Source: Axinella damicornis (lineage: Eukaryota; Porifera; Demospongiae; Axinellida; Axinellidae). From it: a stretch of 64,000 nucleotides of DNA. Made by a program: the position numbers and the translations under genes. Under the pieces are notes generated by a model, which was not told the origin of the DNA, did not search any database, and saw only the letters and a program-made list of their open reading frames with translations. Below, piece after piece: positions 47,088 through 59,339 of this stretch (position 1 is the stretch's first letter; every line of letters starts with the position of its first letter). Location of the stretch: contig OZ007510.1 in the NCBI GenBank assembly GCA_963931865.1, positions 1,821,205 through 1,885,204 of the forward strand, written 5' to 3'.

Positions 47088-49762
47088 ATGATGCTGCCTG
47101 CACCCACAGCACATGTCTCACTGGGTAGTGGAGCAAAATGTCCTCTTTTGGGACGTGAGTGACTTGCAGAACTGGTTGTACACCATAAAGCTGCTGGTTT
47201 GTCGTTACACGACTAGTCTACATATCTCTATCTGCTGCAGTTGGCACCTACAAGATGAGAGACCAGCAGACCATTTCAACAGTCATTGACACAGCTCTCA
47301 GGTGTGGATATAGGCTAATAGGTAGGTATGCCAGTGAAGCATAACAGGTTACGTCTCTATTACCTATGGTCTCACAGGCCAGTTATAATTATATTCGAAT
47401 ACCGACTAAGACCAGTAAGTTGATAGGTCAAATAGGATCGAGTGTTTTCATGTGACATTAATTTCACAGAGGTGCATGTGATCATGCTTCTGGCGCCGGT
47501 TGAACGGATATCTAGTATGATACATCAAACCTGAGGCTGATGGACTTAACCACTATGCTATAAATTACCCCGTGTGCGCATGCGCGAAGCGGGATTAAGC
47601 AATCGGTTTTGTCCATCAGTCAGTCAGTCAGTCGTCTGTCAAAAAAAAGAAAAGAAATCTCACTACATATGTAACTAGACCCTCTCATAAATCATTGAAA
47701 GGGAGTCAAACAATAGCAAATAGCAAAACACTGCTCTATGTGTACCTGACTGAAGTCAAGGTGCTTCGTTTCGCTGTATTTCAGCTATTTCCTACTTTTC
47801 ATAACTATTCATAACATTGGCTCCACCTCTTCGTGACCTCAGAGTCCCATCAAGAACAGGACACGTAGTGCATTTGGAAACTTCATGCTTCGAGATGACT
47901 GCTAGGAAACAGTATTTTCCCACGATTTATGTACTTCACAGACGTTGTGACTATTGTTTAGGCAGCTATTTCCTATTATTCGTAACATTTGTCCCCACCT
48001 CATAATATGCACGTTGTTGTATATACGGTAAGCGGTCACTCCCACACCTTGGATATGGCCATACATGTACATGAACATAGTATACGCTATAGCACCTGTT
48101 CGATGTGCATCGGCAGAGATGTCACATCGATTGTAGCTGCACTGTATCCTGTAGATGTTCCGCGCGGTGTATGTGTTCTATGAACACCTCTAGTTAAGTT
48201 AAGTACTCGGACCGTGTAGTTCCTGACTTTCCCATACAAGCTCCTAGCTACTTGTACGCCATGATGGCCATCAGTAGAATGTTGCAGAGTAATGTGAAGT
48301 CGATAATGTATTACTATTCTACTGATGTTGATGTCACCACCTGCGTTACCTAGCTTGCTCACTGTCCGTAGACACAGCTGCTGTCTACAGGAATGAGAAA
48401 GCAGTAGGGCAAGCACTGAAGGAACTGAGTCCAAAACACGACATGCAACCAGAGGAGCTTTTCATCACCAGCAAACTAGGTGTGTCGAATCTGTGGTCAC
48501 CATAGCAACATGTCTATTACTGCTAGTGATGGTGTGTGTGTATGGGGTTCGCAGGAGGGGGATTGCTGTTTTGACTTGTCAATTGTGTGGGTTGGCCCAC
48601 AATACTTGTGTAGGCAGTGTAGCCATGCACATGAGTAATGTCTGCCAATTGGACATAATTTGCATAGTAGATGGAGTGCATGGTCCACGATGAGCCCAGA
48701 TGTTAACTGCTCATCATGTCAATACAATGTTTCATGGGTCTTCATCAGGTGTAATAGAAATGCAAAAACAAGTTAGTTTTTATTGTCACAGAAAATGCAT
48801 ATCTAATAGCGCTATAGCGTTCAGCTTGATGGCGTCATGCTGACAATGCACATATTACCAAAGCAGTGTCACTGCTTGGTGGAGTCTTGAAGCGTCTATG
48901 TGTGATAGTCTGCCTATATGTCTCTGGAGTTAAACTCTCAGTTCAGGCGATGTCCTTGGGAGAGATATATTCTGCCATAGGTAAGATAAAGGGTGGGACA
49001 GGGGAAGGTGGGAGGCTGAAAGTTGCATGGCCGTGTCTGGGCTCGGCTGTATAATGGGGCATCCATAGGCTATGAGTGATCTCCAGAGGAAAAGAATTGA
49101 GCACTGCCTTTGCCTCTTTCCCCACCCCTCACACTCTTAGTCCAACCCCTCACACCCTCAGCCCCACCCCTCACCCTTCCTCAGCCCACCCCTCACACCC
49201 TCAGTCCACCCCTCACACCCTCAGCCCTACCCCTAACACCCTCAGCCCCACCCCTCACACCCTCAAAGCCCCACCCCTCCCCCTCCCCCACCACACTGCC
49301 TCTGTTTGATGTGGTAGTCATTGGTGTTAATAACTAGACCAAAATAGCTGTCTACTGTTGCAGGAGCTGGGTGATATAGCCCTGCAGTAACTCAAACAAG
49401 AAATGCAAAGCAGTATGTTCCAGTTGGTCAGCTATATCTAGGAAAAGGGAGTGGCAAAGACAGAAAGCCACTTACATGTATCTAAGTTCCAACTAGCCTG
49501 AGGCAATGTCCTGAGTCACACTCTATAATCTCCAGTAATTGTATGGTTGCTTTCCCAGCACCTAGTGATCACGGGTATGAGAAGACCCTTGCTGCCGTTG
49601 AGAGCTCCCTACTGGCCCTGCAGAGACCCTCTCTAGATCTCTATCTCATCCACTGGCCAGGGGCACAGGGGAGGAAGAGGGAGGACCCTCAGAACGCAGT
49701 ACTCCGGAGAGAGAGCTGGATGGCTCTGGAGGAACTATATAAGAGAGGTGCAGGTGGCAATT

Positions 49763-49793
<31 letters not shown>

Positions 49794-51417
49794 GGATAGA
49801 TAGATGGATAGATATAGGTAGACAGACAGACAGATAGCTAGCTAAATAGATTGATAGATAGGTAGATAAACAGATACGTAGATGAAGATGGATCTTGCCG
49901 AAAGCAGCTGCTAAATGAGCAATAACTCGCTAATGTTATTTCCTGTGTAGGTAACTCTCTGATTGGTCATACGTACCTTAGTCAAGTATTGTCTTGGCTC
50001 CAGGCTCTCACCTGCTCCATGTTCTTGATGCTAGACCTCAGTTCAAAGGTCAAGTATGCAGTCAAGAAACAGAGCAGGAGAGAGCCTGCATGGGGACCAG
50101 GTTATGTACTTGCAAACTAGCCTGCGTTTAGCACGTACCCACGGAGTAGCTCATCCAGTATCTTCTGTGAGAGCTTAGACCATAGAAGAATGTACCGGTA
50201 GTCTTGTTGGCCAGCTGTAGAAAATATTCCTGTCTGCTCAAAAATTATACGGCTGACCCCGCGAGACTAAGAGGAATGCACTTCAACTTGCATCAGGGCA
50301 TTTGCAAACCTCTTTTGAATGTGAATGATGGTTATTTGAAGCAGACATAGTTACCACATAAGAACCATCATGACCCAACCATGCCGCATAGTTTTGTAAA
50401 GTCTTTTCTGAAGTGACTGAAAGAAGCATGTAAGCATTGTGTGTTAGTTACGTCAATTGAAACTACATCACTCTTCACAGGAAAAGTTAAAGCTATAGGT
50501 GTCTCCAATTACACCGTGAGCCACCTGGAAGAATTGAGGCAGTACACAACCGTTCTTCCCCATGTGCTTCAGGTACAGATGGTGTATACCTCATTCCAAG
50601 ACCCCATTCCAGGTTAGATTGGCTGGAATGGAGCCTCAAAAGCTGGGATGGAAACTTGCAATGAGGCAGTATGTTTTATGGGTTGCAGACTCAGTGTTAA
50701 CCTAAACCTAGCCCACAGGCCTCGTACCAAGGCCCCGCCCCACCTGAGGTGAGGTGGGGCGGGCCAATATTAGCCTTTTTGTGAGATTACCAGAGGGCCT
50801 GTGTAACTTAATGCACACACCGCAGTGGTGATCATTCTGATCTGCCTGAATTCCTCTTTCAGAGTGAATGCCACCCTTGGTTAGTGCAAAAGGAATTGCG
50901 ATCTTACTGCAGGGAACGAGGGATCTTTTTTCAGGCCTACTCTTCTTTGGGAACTGGAAAGGTCCGACTGTGTGTGTTGTCTACAAAGATATATTGTGTT
51001 GGAGATCTCACAACAATGGATGTTATTGCCACAGTTGTTGCAGAACGATATTTTGATTGAAGTGGCTAGGCACTACCAGAAGACACCATCTCAGCTGCTC
51101 CTGAGATGGGCACTACAACAGGGAATAGGTGGGGGTATACACACACAGGGGTATGTATGTATCTATATGCACACACACACATGCATGCTCGCTCATACAC
51201 GCACACACATACCCACATCAACCTTCAGTGAATACAGTCTATCCAGTAACACCGTTATTTCATGTATGCAGCTGTGATTCCCAAGGCCTCCAATCCAGTT
51301 CACGTCAAGGAAAATGCAGCTGTCTTTGATTTTGACATTACACCAGAAGACATGGACTCCCTGAACTGCTTAGACAAAGGCCACCACTTCGCCTGGGACC
51401 CAACAGGTGTGGCCTAA
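47088..51417 (+). CDS. aldo-keto reductase family protein
   Basis: NADPH-dependent carbonyl reductase fold. Eight exons: 47088-47154 (VSLGSGAKCPLLG), 47241-47321 (GTYKMRDQQTISTVIDTALR), 48372-48479 (DTAAVYRNEKAVGQALKEL, ELFITSKL), 49559-49747 (SLLALQRPSLDLYLIHWPG), 50481-50572 (KVKAIGVSNYTVSHLEELRQ), 50863-50961 (CRERGIFFQAYSSLGTGK), 51054-51128 (TPSQLLLRWALQQGI) and 51272-51417 (VIPKASNPVHVKENAAVFDF). The catalytic tetrad is visible: Asp and Tyr in DTAAVY, Lys in ITSKL and His in LIHWPG. All junctions are GT-AG and in phase. The stop is TAA at 51415-51417. The substrate cannot be told. Start ATGATG at 47088; the second ATG is equally possible. Confidence 0.9.
49125..49270. repeat. about 22-bp minisatellite (ctcacaccctcagccccacccc)
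   Basis: Six to seven imperfect units in the aldo-keto reductase intron between 48479 and 49559. Confidence 0.85.
49765..49875. repeat. (GATA/GACA)n tract
   Basis: Starts about 18 bp inside the intron that follows the LIHWPG exon of the aldo-keto reductase. Confidence 0.85.
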
Positions 51418-52039
51418 CTATTGTGTATATTTGGATATAGTGTTTTAGCTTCGCTACATACTATGCTATGTATGTTTCATAGCTAGATATGTTCTAGCAT
51501 TGCTGTGAATGTGCAAGCTTCCACACCAGGTTGCTATGATAAACACACGCTGGCTGCATATGCAGGACACATCACTTCCAATATGCTGAAACCGGCTTCT
51601 TAATCTATACTCCTGTATAAGATGAGACAGGAGGGCCTGAATCATGTAATGATGTCACACCAGGTAGGGCCGTGAGTGGTCTCAGTTGTTGTTGTAGCCA
51701 TCAAAGAGGCACTGTGATGTCTCTAGCTCTTCTTAATCAATTATCAATTTAAACTTCACCCATGACCTACCTTAATTATTTGCAGAAGAGTGCATTACGG
51801 TAAGGACAGTGAACTGACCGTACATGCGTATGTACTACTCACGGCAAAACACACAACTAAATGTTCTGTGTGGGACTCACTCAAAATAATTCACCCGGGT
51901 GCACAACATGTGCACTACCACCACACTTCTCAGGTATGCAAGTCACACCTCAGCCACACTGCAGCCTGCTGACCAAATTTAATTGCATATGTGGCAATTT
52001 AATAGCCAAGATGACATACACAGTATTCAGATATTGCTC

Positions 52040-52120
52040 CAGCAATGTACAATTTTGTCTTGAAGTCCACACAAAAGGGTCAGGAAATATGCTGGCAGCA
52101 ATCCTTGCATAACAGCTGTA
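52040..52120 (-). pseudogene. relic of a third Frizzled-class receptor copy (last-exon fragment)
   Basis: gctggcagcaatccttgcat here is identical to the TM7 coding segment (reverse strand MQGLLPA) in both receptor genes (52522 and 56097), but the surrounding frame is broken. It lies just beyond the 3' end of receptor A. Confidence 0.5.
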
Positions 52121-52446
52121 TGGTCAACATGCATTAGTAAAGTTGTCATGAATGTAAAATATCACCACGTGCACGGTGCTGCTGGAAGTCCAGTCAGATT
52201 ATTATCAGGACTTTTACGCTCACTTCACCATGAGTTAATGTGTTCCTAACTAATCCTGGCACTACGTAGCTGTCATTTCAGAATAATTAACAACTTTAAT
52301 TAATTAACACAAAAGCTTCATACACTATAATAATTTTCAGCAATCATGAGTACATAGACTCTATACACTAGCTATAATGAACAGATTTTACACACGTGCA
52401 CATCGTTGCTGAAATTGTGCATAAGTACAAGTCATGAAGTGGTGAC

Positions 52447-54952
52447 CTATTGCAAATGGGGTAGTATCTGCGCAACTCTAGCCTTGAGACATTTAGAGTT
52501 AACAAAAAGTATGAGGAGAAATGCTGGCAGCAATCCTTGCATAATAATGGAGGCAGTGAATATTCCCGGGAGTTGTGTTGCTACCACTGCTTGCACATTG
52601 CAGTCCAAGTCAGGTTCTTTGCTCCGGGACCTAATGCCCTCACAAAGGAAGTAATTCTGCAGAGTTATTTGAGTTTGTTGGCGTTTTACAAGACGATCAG
52701 TGTAGGGAAGTAAACTACAGATGAACACGAAAGTGTAGAACAAGAGAAGTGCCAGTATCTTTTTCTCTGCTGTGACCAACACACCACCACTCTCTTTCTT
52801 CTTCCTGTATTGCTGAGTATAACAATGGTACTATAATTAAAGAATAATAAATTTATCCCTAAGTAGTTAATTTACCTTCAGCAGCCTCCAGAAAACCACA
52901 ATCAGCATGGAGACTGAGCCGGCAACTAACATGCTGATCGGAAGCAAGACGGTGTATACACTGGCATCAGGATTTGCTGCTCCACATACAGTAGATATAT
53001 CAGTTCTTACACCTTGACTGTATCCAGTTGACAGGCCAACAAACGTTGGCACACATGGGACCACAATCCCTATTATCACCATTGGAATATGAACATAGAT
53101 CATTCGACCTGCTGCCTTGAAGTTCCCAAAATGGAATGGATATGTTGTTGCCCAGAACAGTACAAGGCAGTAGAAGAATGCCCATAGCACAATTTGGATC
53201 AGGCAATACGTGTATATAACACCTGAAGATAATGAATGGTAAAGCAGGAAGATAATTATTTTGAGTATGAAGAAAATACAAAAACAACCATTGACTGAAA
53301 CTGGCATGGCAGATGTATGCATGTACCTGAAAGTTTGCAGAAGGCAGTGGGGTTCAGCGCACTTTCTATCAAATCCGCTGAGCTACAGAGCAGTCCCTCT
53401 ATGTCATAGTATCCTGTCAGCACGACTGAAGCTGTATGGAGGTTATGGAGGTAGTGGTAATCAAGTTGCACCATAAGAAATCGTCGGATTATGCCCACAT
53501 TCTTACCTACTACAACTACAGCAAAATCCATGTACACAAAAATTACTTTGGGGAATGTGAACCTGCAGTGAGACAAGGAGTCATGAAGAACTCAAAGTGC
53601 AAAGAAAATCATAGCCTGCATGGTTACCCCACATTGCAGTTAGTAGCTTACATCTGTTTTCGTTGAAGCAGTGCGAGGATGAGAAATGTACTTCCACAGA
53701 TGATAGAAATACATAATGCCATGATTGTAAATGCGTCTATCACTGCTTGACCGGTATTGGAAGTAGGCTTCCATGTTCCGCACCGTGGTCTACAGATGTC
53801 ATGTTCTTGATCCAGATAGAAGCCATCACTGCACCCACTGCTGGAGTTCACTGAACTTATCGTACCATTTTCAATCGGTATCTGACCTGGGTCTAGACTT
53901 CCACTTGCACTTGAGTCTGTTGTTTCTGTATACAGAAGTGGGAGATTTAAGATTAAGGTCACAAGATCTAGACCTATAGGTAGAGACTATACGTTTCCAC
54001 ACAGAAGGTATTACTGCATGCCTGCAGTTGTGGTCGCAAGAACGTTAACCACATGCAGGCCGATCGAATGCAATGATTTACTGACACTGTACCGTTCATA
54101 TGGTCACATATCTCTGGTCCTGCTTGGTCGTCTGGAAGTGATTCACAGCTAGGTAGGAGGCTTCGACCCAATTGAGTACCAACGGCCGCCTGCCATTCTG
54201 TAGCACATGTCTTAGTCATCAAAGTCACACATTCACTGAATGATGGCTGGTACACTTGGCCACTGCCACTGTCACAAAGGCCAAACAGGTAGAGGCAGAG
54301 GAAAGGTCGAACTTCAGCTTCACACTCTGCACTCGTTTGCAGAAATGATAATCCCACAGTCAGAAGTTGATTTGCTTGTAGTTCCGTCTCTTCTTGGTTT
54401 ATATCCTGCGGAATGTGGACTTCCTCACCTCCACCTGTGAGGCAAGATTGCCGTGCCAGTAGCTCCTCTCTGCAGGCCTCCCCTCTGTAGGCCACAGCTG
54501 AACAGTTTGCAAATGTAGCAGCTGTTGTGTTTTCACTACTTGCATTTACTAGCTGCTCCTGCTGAACCTTAAGGAGAGAAGTATAGATATCACTCACTAG
54601 ACGACCAGTTATTATGACATCTTTAAGACAACTATCACAAACTGCACAGCTACTCTAACCATTGAAGTGAACTGACCACATAGTATGAGACCATTGGTAG
54701 TGCCAACAGTCCCCACACCATTGCGATTAGAGTGAATAAGACAACATACTCCAGCATCTTCCACACAGTGAACTTCGGTTGTCTGGCATCATTGCTCACT
54801 ACAGGTGAGTTTGCGATAGTTGAGTAGCCACTTTCAGACTCTGTTACTGCACTTTCAACACTGCATTCAGTCATGGTGCTGTCCTTGCCTCGGGATAGTT
54901 GCAAACTGTTCAAAACTATTGCTACTTCTGCAGTCTTAACGTTACTGCCCAT
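52447..54952 (-). CDS. Frizzled-class seven-TM receptor A with cysteine-rich domain
   Basis: Candidate Wnt-type or orphan class-F receptor. Exons: 54677-54952, 54093-54567, 53652-53935, 53507-53562, 53327-53431, 52876-53222 and 52447-52812. The N-terminus starts MGSNVKTAEV and has an early hydrophobic segment (LEYVVLFTLIAMVWGLLALP) instead of a cleavable signal. Then a Frizzled-type domain with ten Cys (CSAVAYRGEAC; AECEAEVRPFLCLYLFGLC; CVTLMTKTCATEW). TM1 is near AFTIMALCISIICGSTFLIL; TM2 FPKVIFVYMDFAVVVV; TM3 GVIYTYCLIQIVLWAFFYCL; TM5 LLPISMLVAGSVSMLIVVFW; TM6 VTAEKKILALLLFYTFVFIC; TM7 MQGLLPAFLLILFVNSK. The tail is very short and I see no KTxxxW Dishevelled-binding motif. TAG at 52447-52449. 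Confidence 0.78.
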
Positions 54953-56017
54953 AGCTGACTAGTGAATACCTATAGATCATAGGCTTGGCTCTCTGTCATA
55001 GAAAATCTATTCCAGTGTTGTTCACAGTGCATCAGTGATTTTTATTTCTATTATAGACTAGTGGGATGTCTTGTATACGTATCTGGGAAACTTGGCCCGA
55101 CCACAATGAGTATATCAGGTTAGGGGTCAGTATTGTATGTAGATACTGATGCCAAAGAAACTATATGCCAGGGCTATAGCTCTGAAATTTAGAGCACCGT
55201 ACCTGCAACGGTGCCCTAAATTTCAGTGTGAGATTTAATGCATGGAGGTGTGTACAAGTCAATAGTATAGTCAATTTTTATGAGGAAGAATTTCAGCTAT
55301 ATTTATAAAGCTGTGTTAACTATAGTGGGCATGACTTGATGGACAACACACACATTAATTGAAGTCGTTGCTTGCAATTGTCACACATGTAAATCGATCA
55401 TACCATATGGTGCTGCAAGACAAGTCGGATTAGATGGTAGATCTGATCTCAAGAAACTCTACACCGGAGTTACCCGCAATGCGCCCTTAAATTTCAGTGT
55501 ATATTTCATATCCCAATTGGAGGTGTGTGCAAGTCCAAAGTACGGATAAAGAAGGAACTGGCTGAATACTGTATTGGGGGCCGGCCGATGATGCATGTAC
55601 TTTTTTAAAACTGCAGTATGCGGTATACATGATTACTTGCAATTGCCATGCTCGCAATTAGCACCATACAATCCTGGAAGTCATGTCAGATTATTAGGAC
55701 CTTAACATTCACATTCACATCACTATAATTATGCTTCATGGTACCATTGTAAATTTTAACAACAACTTCATGCACTATATAATTATACATCAAGTTTAAC
55801 ATTTCCTTCACAGTACATGAAAAAGAAACAACTACATGTATAATACCATCAAATTCATATAATTGTGAGTACATGAACAATTTTACCGTACATCTAATCA
55901 CTTCGGCAATAGTTATTGTGCATGAGTACGTGGAAACCCCAATTATAACAAGAACTGTATACATCGTTCCTGTAGTTGCATGTACACAAGCAGTCACCTA
56001 GGTCAGGGGTCCTACAT
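54953..56017. other. intergenic region between the two receptors
   Basis: Promoter of receptor A and 3' flank of receptor B. Contains two diverged copies of a block with aatttcagtgt and ggaggtgtgtRcaagtc (about 55210-55270 and 55490-55545), and 3'-flank sequence shared with the region downstream of receptor A (ggaagtc..gtcagattatta at 52190 and 55680). Confidence 0.55.
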
Positions 56018-58956
56018 TCATTCAACCCAACATGGCAGTATTCGTGCAACTTTAGTCTTAAGCAATTTAGAGTTAACAAAAAGTATGAGGAGAAATGCTG
56101 GCAGCAATCCTTGCATAACATTTGCAGCTGTGGTCAATCCCGGGAGTTCTGTTGCTACCACGGCTTGCACATTGCAGTCCAGGTCAGGTTGTTTGCTCCT
56201 GCCGCCCTCACAAAGAAAGTAATTCTGTAGAATCTTTTCAGTTTGTTGTTGTGATAGTGTATGTGCATAGGGAAATAATCCCGTGCTAGCCAGAAGAATG
56301 TAGTATAAGAGAAGTATCAGTATCTTCTTCTCAGCTGTGACGAATACAGTACCATGTTTGTCTTTATTCTTCATGTATTGCTGAGTAATAACGATAATAA
56401 CAATAAAAAAAGCTTGAAACCAACAGAATAATTTCTTACAAGAGAAGCTAATGTACCTTCAATAGCTTCCAGAAGATCACAATCAGCATGGAGACTGAGC
56501 CGGCAACTAACATGCTGATTGGAAGCAAAATGGTATACACATTGGCATCAGCATTTGCTGATGCACAAATGATTCCAATACTTACACCGTGACTGTATCC
56601 AGTTGACAGGCCAACAAACGTTGGCACACATGGGACCACAATCACTATTATCACCATTGCAATATGAACATAGATTAGTCGACCTGCTGCCTTGAAGTTA
56701 CCAAAATGGAAGGGATGCACAGTTGCCCAGAACAGTATGAAGCAGTACAAGAATCCCCACAGCACAACTTGGATCGCAAAATATGTGTATACAACACCTG
56801 CGGATATGATAAAGTACGGGGTCAAGCTAAAATGACACAACACTATTATGTTGACACTGGCAGATGCATGCATGTACCTGAAAGTTTGCAGAAGGGAGTG
56901 GGGTTCCGTATGCTTTCTATCAAATCCACTGAGCTACAGAACAGTTGACGTCCTTCTATGTCGAAGTATCCTACCAGCAAGACTGAGGCTGTAAGGTGGA
57001 TAAACAAACTACACCATTGTGGCCACAAGATCAATGCCTGTAGTCTTACCTGCTACAACTACAGCAAAATCCATGTACACAAAAATTACTTTGGGGAATA
57101 TGAACCTGCAGGGAGATGAAGAAGCATAAAGAAAGTCGTATGCGTGGTCATGATTATAGCCTGCACGGCCAGTCTATGGCCTTAGTGAATATTGAGTATT
57201 GTTAGCTTACATTTGTTTTCGTTGAAGCAGTGCGAGGATGAGAAATGCACTTCCACAGATGATAGCAGTACATAATGCCATGATTGTGAAGGCATCTATC
57301 ACTGCTTGACTGGCAGGGGAGGTAGGCTTCCATATGCCGCACCGTGGTCTACAGATGTCAAGTTCTTGGTCTAGATAGAAGCCATCACTGCACTCCCTGC
57401 TGGAATTTAATAGAGTCGTGGTACTGTTTTCAGTCTGTGTCTGACCTGGTCGTGGCTCTGAACTTCCACTTGCACTTGAATCTGTTGTTTCTGTATAATT
57501 ATGAAGTATAGGTATATATTATAACATTGCTATGTGGTGGGAGGTAGTGTCTTTGAGGGAACATAAACTTGAAACTAAAGGCCACCCACGGAGGCTATGG
57601 AGTACGTATCACAGACTGTATGCAAGACCTCAACATGAAAACGGTGAGTCAATGATCTCCTGCAGCATGGGAGAATTTGAATTGTGCATGCATAATGTAT
57701 ACGTTTGCAAGAGTTATTCTTGTCAAAGTAACTTACCATTCGCATGATCACATGTCTGTCCTGCACGATAATCTGGAAATGATTCGCAGCTAGGTAGAAG
57801 GCTTTGACCCAATTGAGTATTGATGGCAACCTGCCATTCTGCAGCACATGTCTCAGTCATCAAAGTCACACATTCACTGAATGATGGCTGATATACTTGG
57901 CCACTGCCGCTGTCACAAAGGCCAAACAGGTAGAGGCAGAGGAAAGGTCGAACAGCAGCTTCACACTCTGCACTCGTTTGCAGAAATGATAATCCCACAG
58001 TCAGAAGCTGATACGCCTGTAGTTCCGTCTCTTCTTGGTTTATATCCTGTGGAATGTAGACTTCCTCACCTCCACCTGTGAGGCAAGCTTGCTGTGTCAG
58101 TAGCTCCTCTCTGCAGGCCTCTCCTCTGTAGGCCACAGCTGAACAGTTTGCAAATGTAGCAGCTGTTGTGTTTTCACTGCTTACATTTACTTGCTGCGGT
58201 TGTAGCTTAAGGAGAGAATTTCAGCACTGTTGAATTGGTGTGGCATTTTAGGTATAGTATGCTAGAGAATGTGTAGGGGACAGAAGTTGCCAATCTGCAT
58301 TTATATGGACAGATCGCTTGAATGCAACTGATCAGTGAGATAGCATGATCGCATAGCTAGCTACATTAAAGCGGCAATTTATGACATCAAACTTGCAGAA
58401 TGGATATAGCTACAGTACGAATATATAATATAGCTAGAGTAGAATATCGCGAACTTAGCTAGTTGTGTAGCTATGTATATAGCTACTGACTGAGCCAGTT
58501 ACCAAATAGCTAGCTACTGTATGCGAATTAGATGCACTCTGTAGAGGTACAGTGAATACTTTATTGGCTTACGTAGCTACATACGTAGCATTCACCATCC
58601 AGTTACAAGCTGCAAACTCTCATGAGTAGCTACTCATGCAGAACAACCTTATTAGTGTGACCATGCACCTAACTCACCACATGAAAGAAGACTGTAGGTA
58701 GGGCCAACAGTCCCCACACTGTTACAATTATAACGGATAAAAGGGACAACTCCAACTTCCTCCACACAGTGAACTTTGGTTGTATAGCAGTAGTGTTCTC
58801 CAGCTTTCTCACGTGTGGCTTCATATTAGTAGAGGAGTTATTTGGTTGAGTGACTGTTGCCACACTTTCAACACTGCATTCAGTTATGCTTGTGTTTGTG
58901 TTGCCTTGTGATACATGCACACCGTGTGGTACTTCTTCAACAGCATTACTACCCAT
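56018..58956 (-). CDS. Frizzled-class seven-TM receptor B with cysteine-rich domain
   Basis: Tandem paralogue of receptor A with the same exon plan. Start ATG at 58956 (MGSNAVEEVPHGVHVSQG) aligns with receptor A's MGSN start. A signal-anchor-like segment (LSLLSVIIVTVWGLLALPTV) follows, then the cysteine-rich domain (AYRGEACREELLTQQACLTG; ECEAAVRPFLCLYLFGLC; CVTLMTETCAAEW), then seven membrane spans including FHFGNFKAAGRLIYVHIAMV, TILLPISMLVAGSVSMLIVI and QGLLPAFLLILFVNSKLL. It ends ARILPCWVE at TGA 56018-56020. Cysteine-rich-domain exons of A and B are more alike than the N-terminal exons, which look fast-evolving. Ligand unknown. Confidence 0.77.
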
Positions 58957-59339
58957 AGCTAGCTGTCCGATCTTAAGCACTGAACTATCTACCTCTAGCT
59001 CTTTTCAAAACTGCATGTAGTTTTAATTGCCTGCAAATACGTGATCTGTATCATTTTGACCACATGTGTGCTTGTACCTGACCAACCATCATATTGTTTT
59101 CATATTGGGTTATAGTCCCACGAATATATAATCTCTGGAAAAATCACCTAAGAAATTCTATCTGCATAGCTAGCTACAATTAGGTCAGCATTTAAACGAT
59201 CCAGCAACCCCTCACACAGTAACTAAAACCTGGCTGCATTTTATACCGTTGAAGGGACGATTGATTTTGAGCTCATCCTGTCATGCGACAGTATTGTCGT
59301 ATGACCACAATGACATGATATGGTTTTAATTTTGACTAG

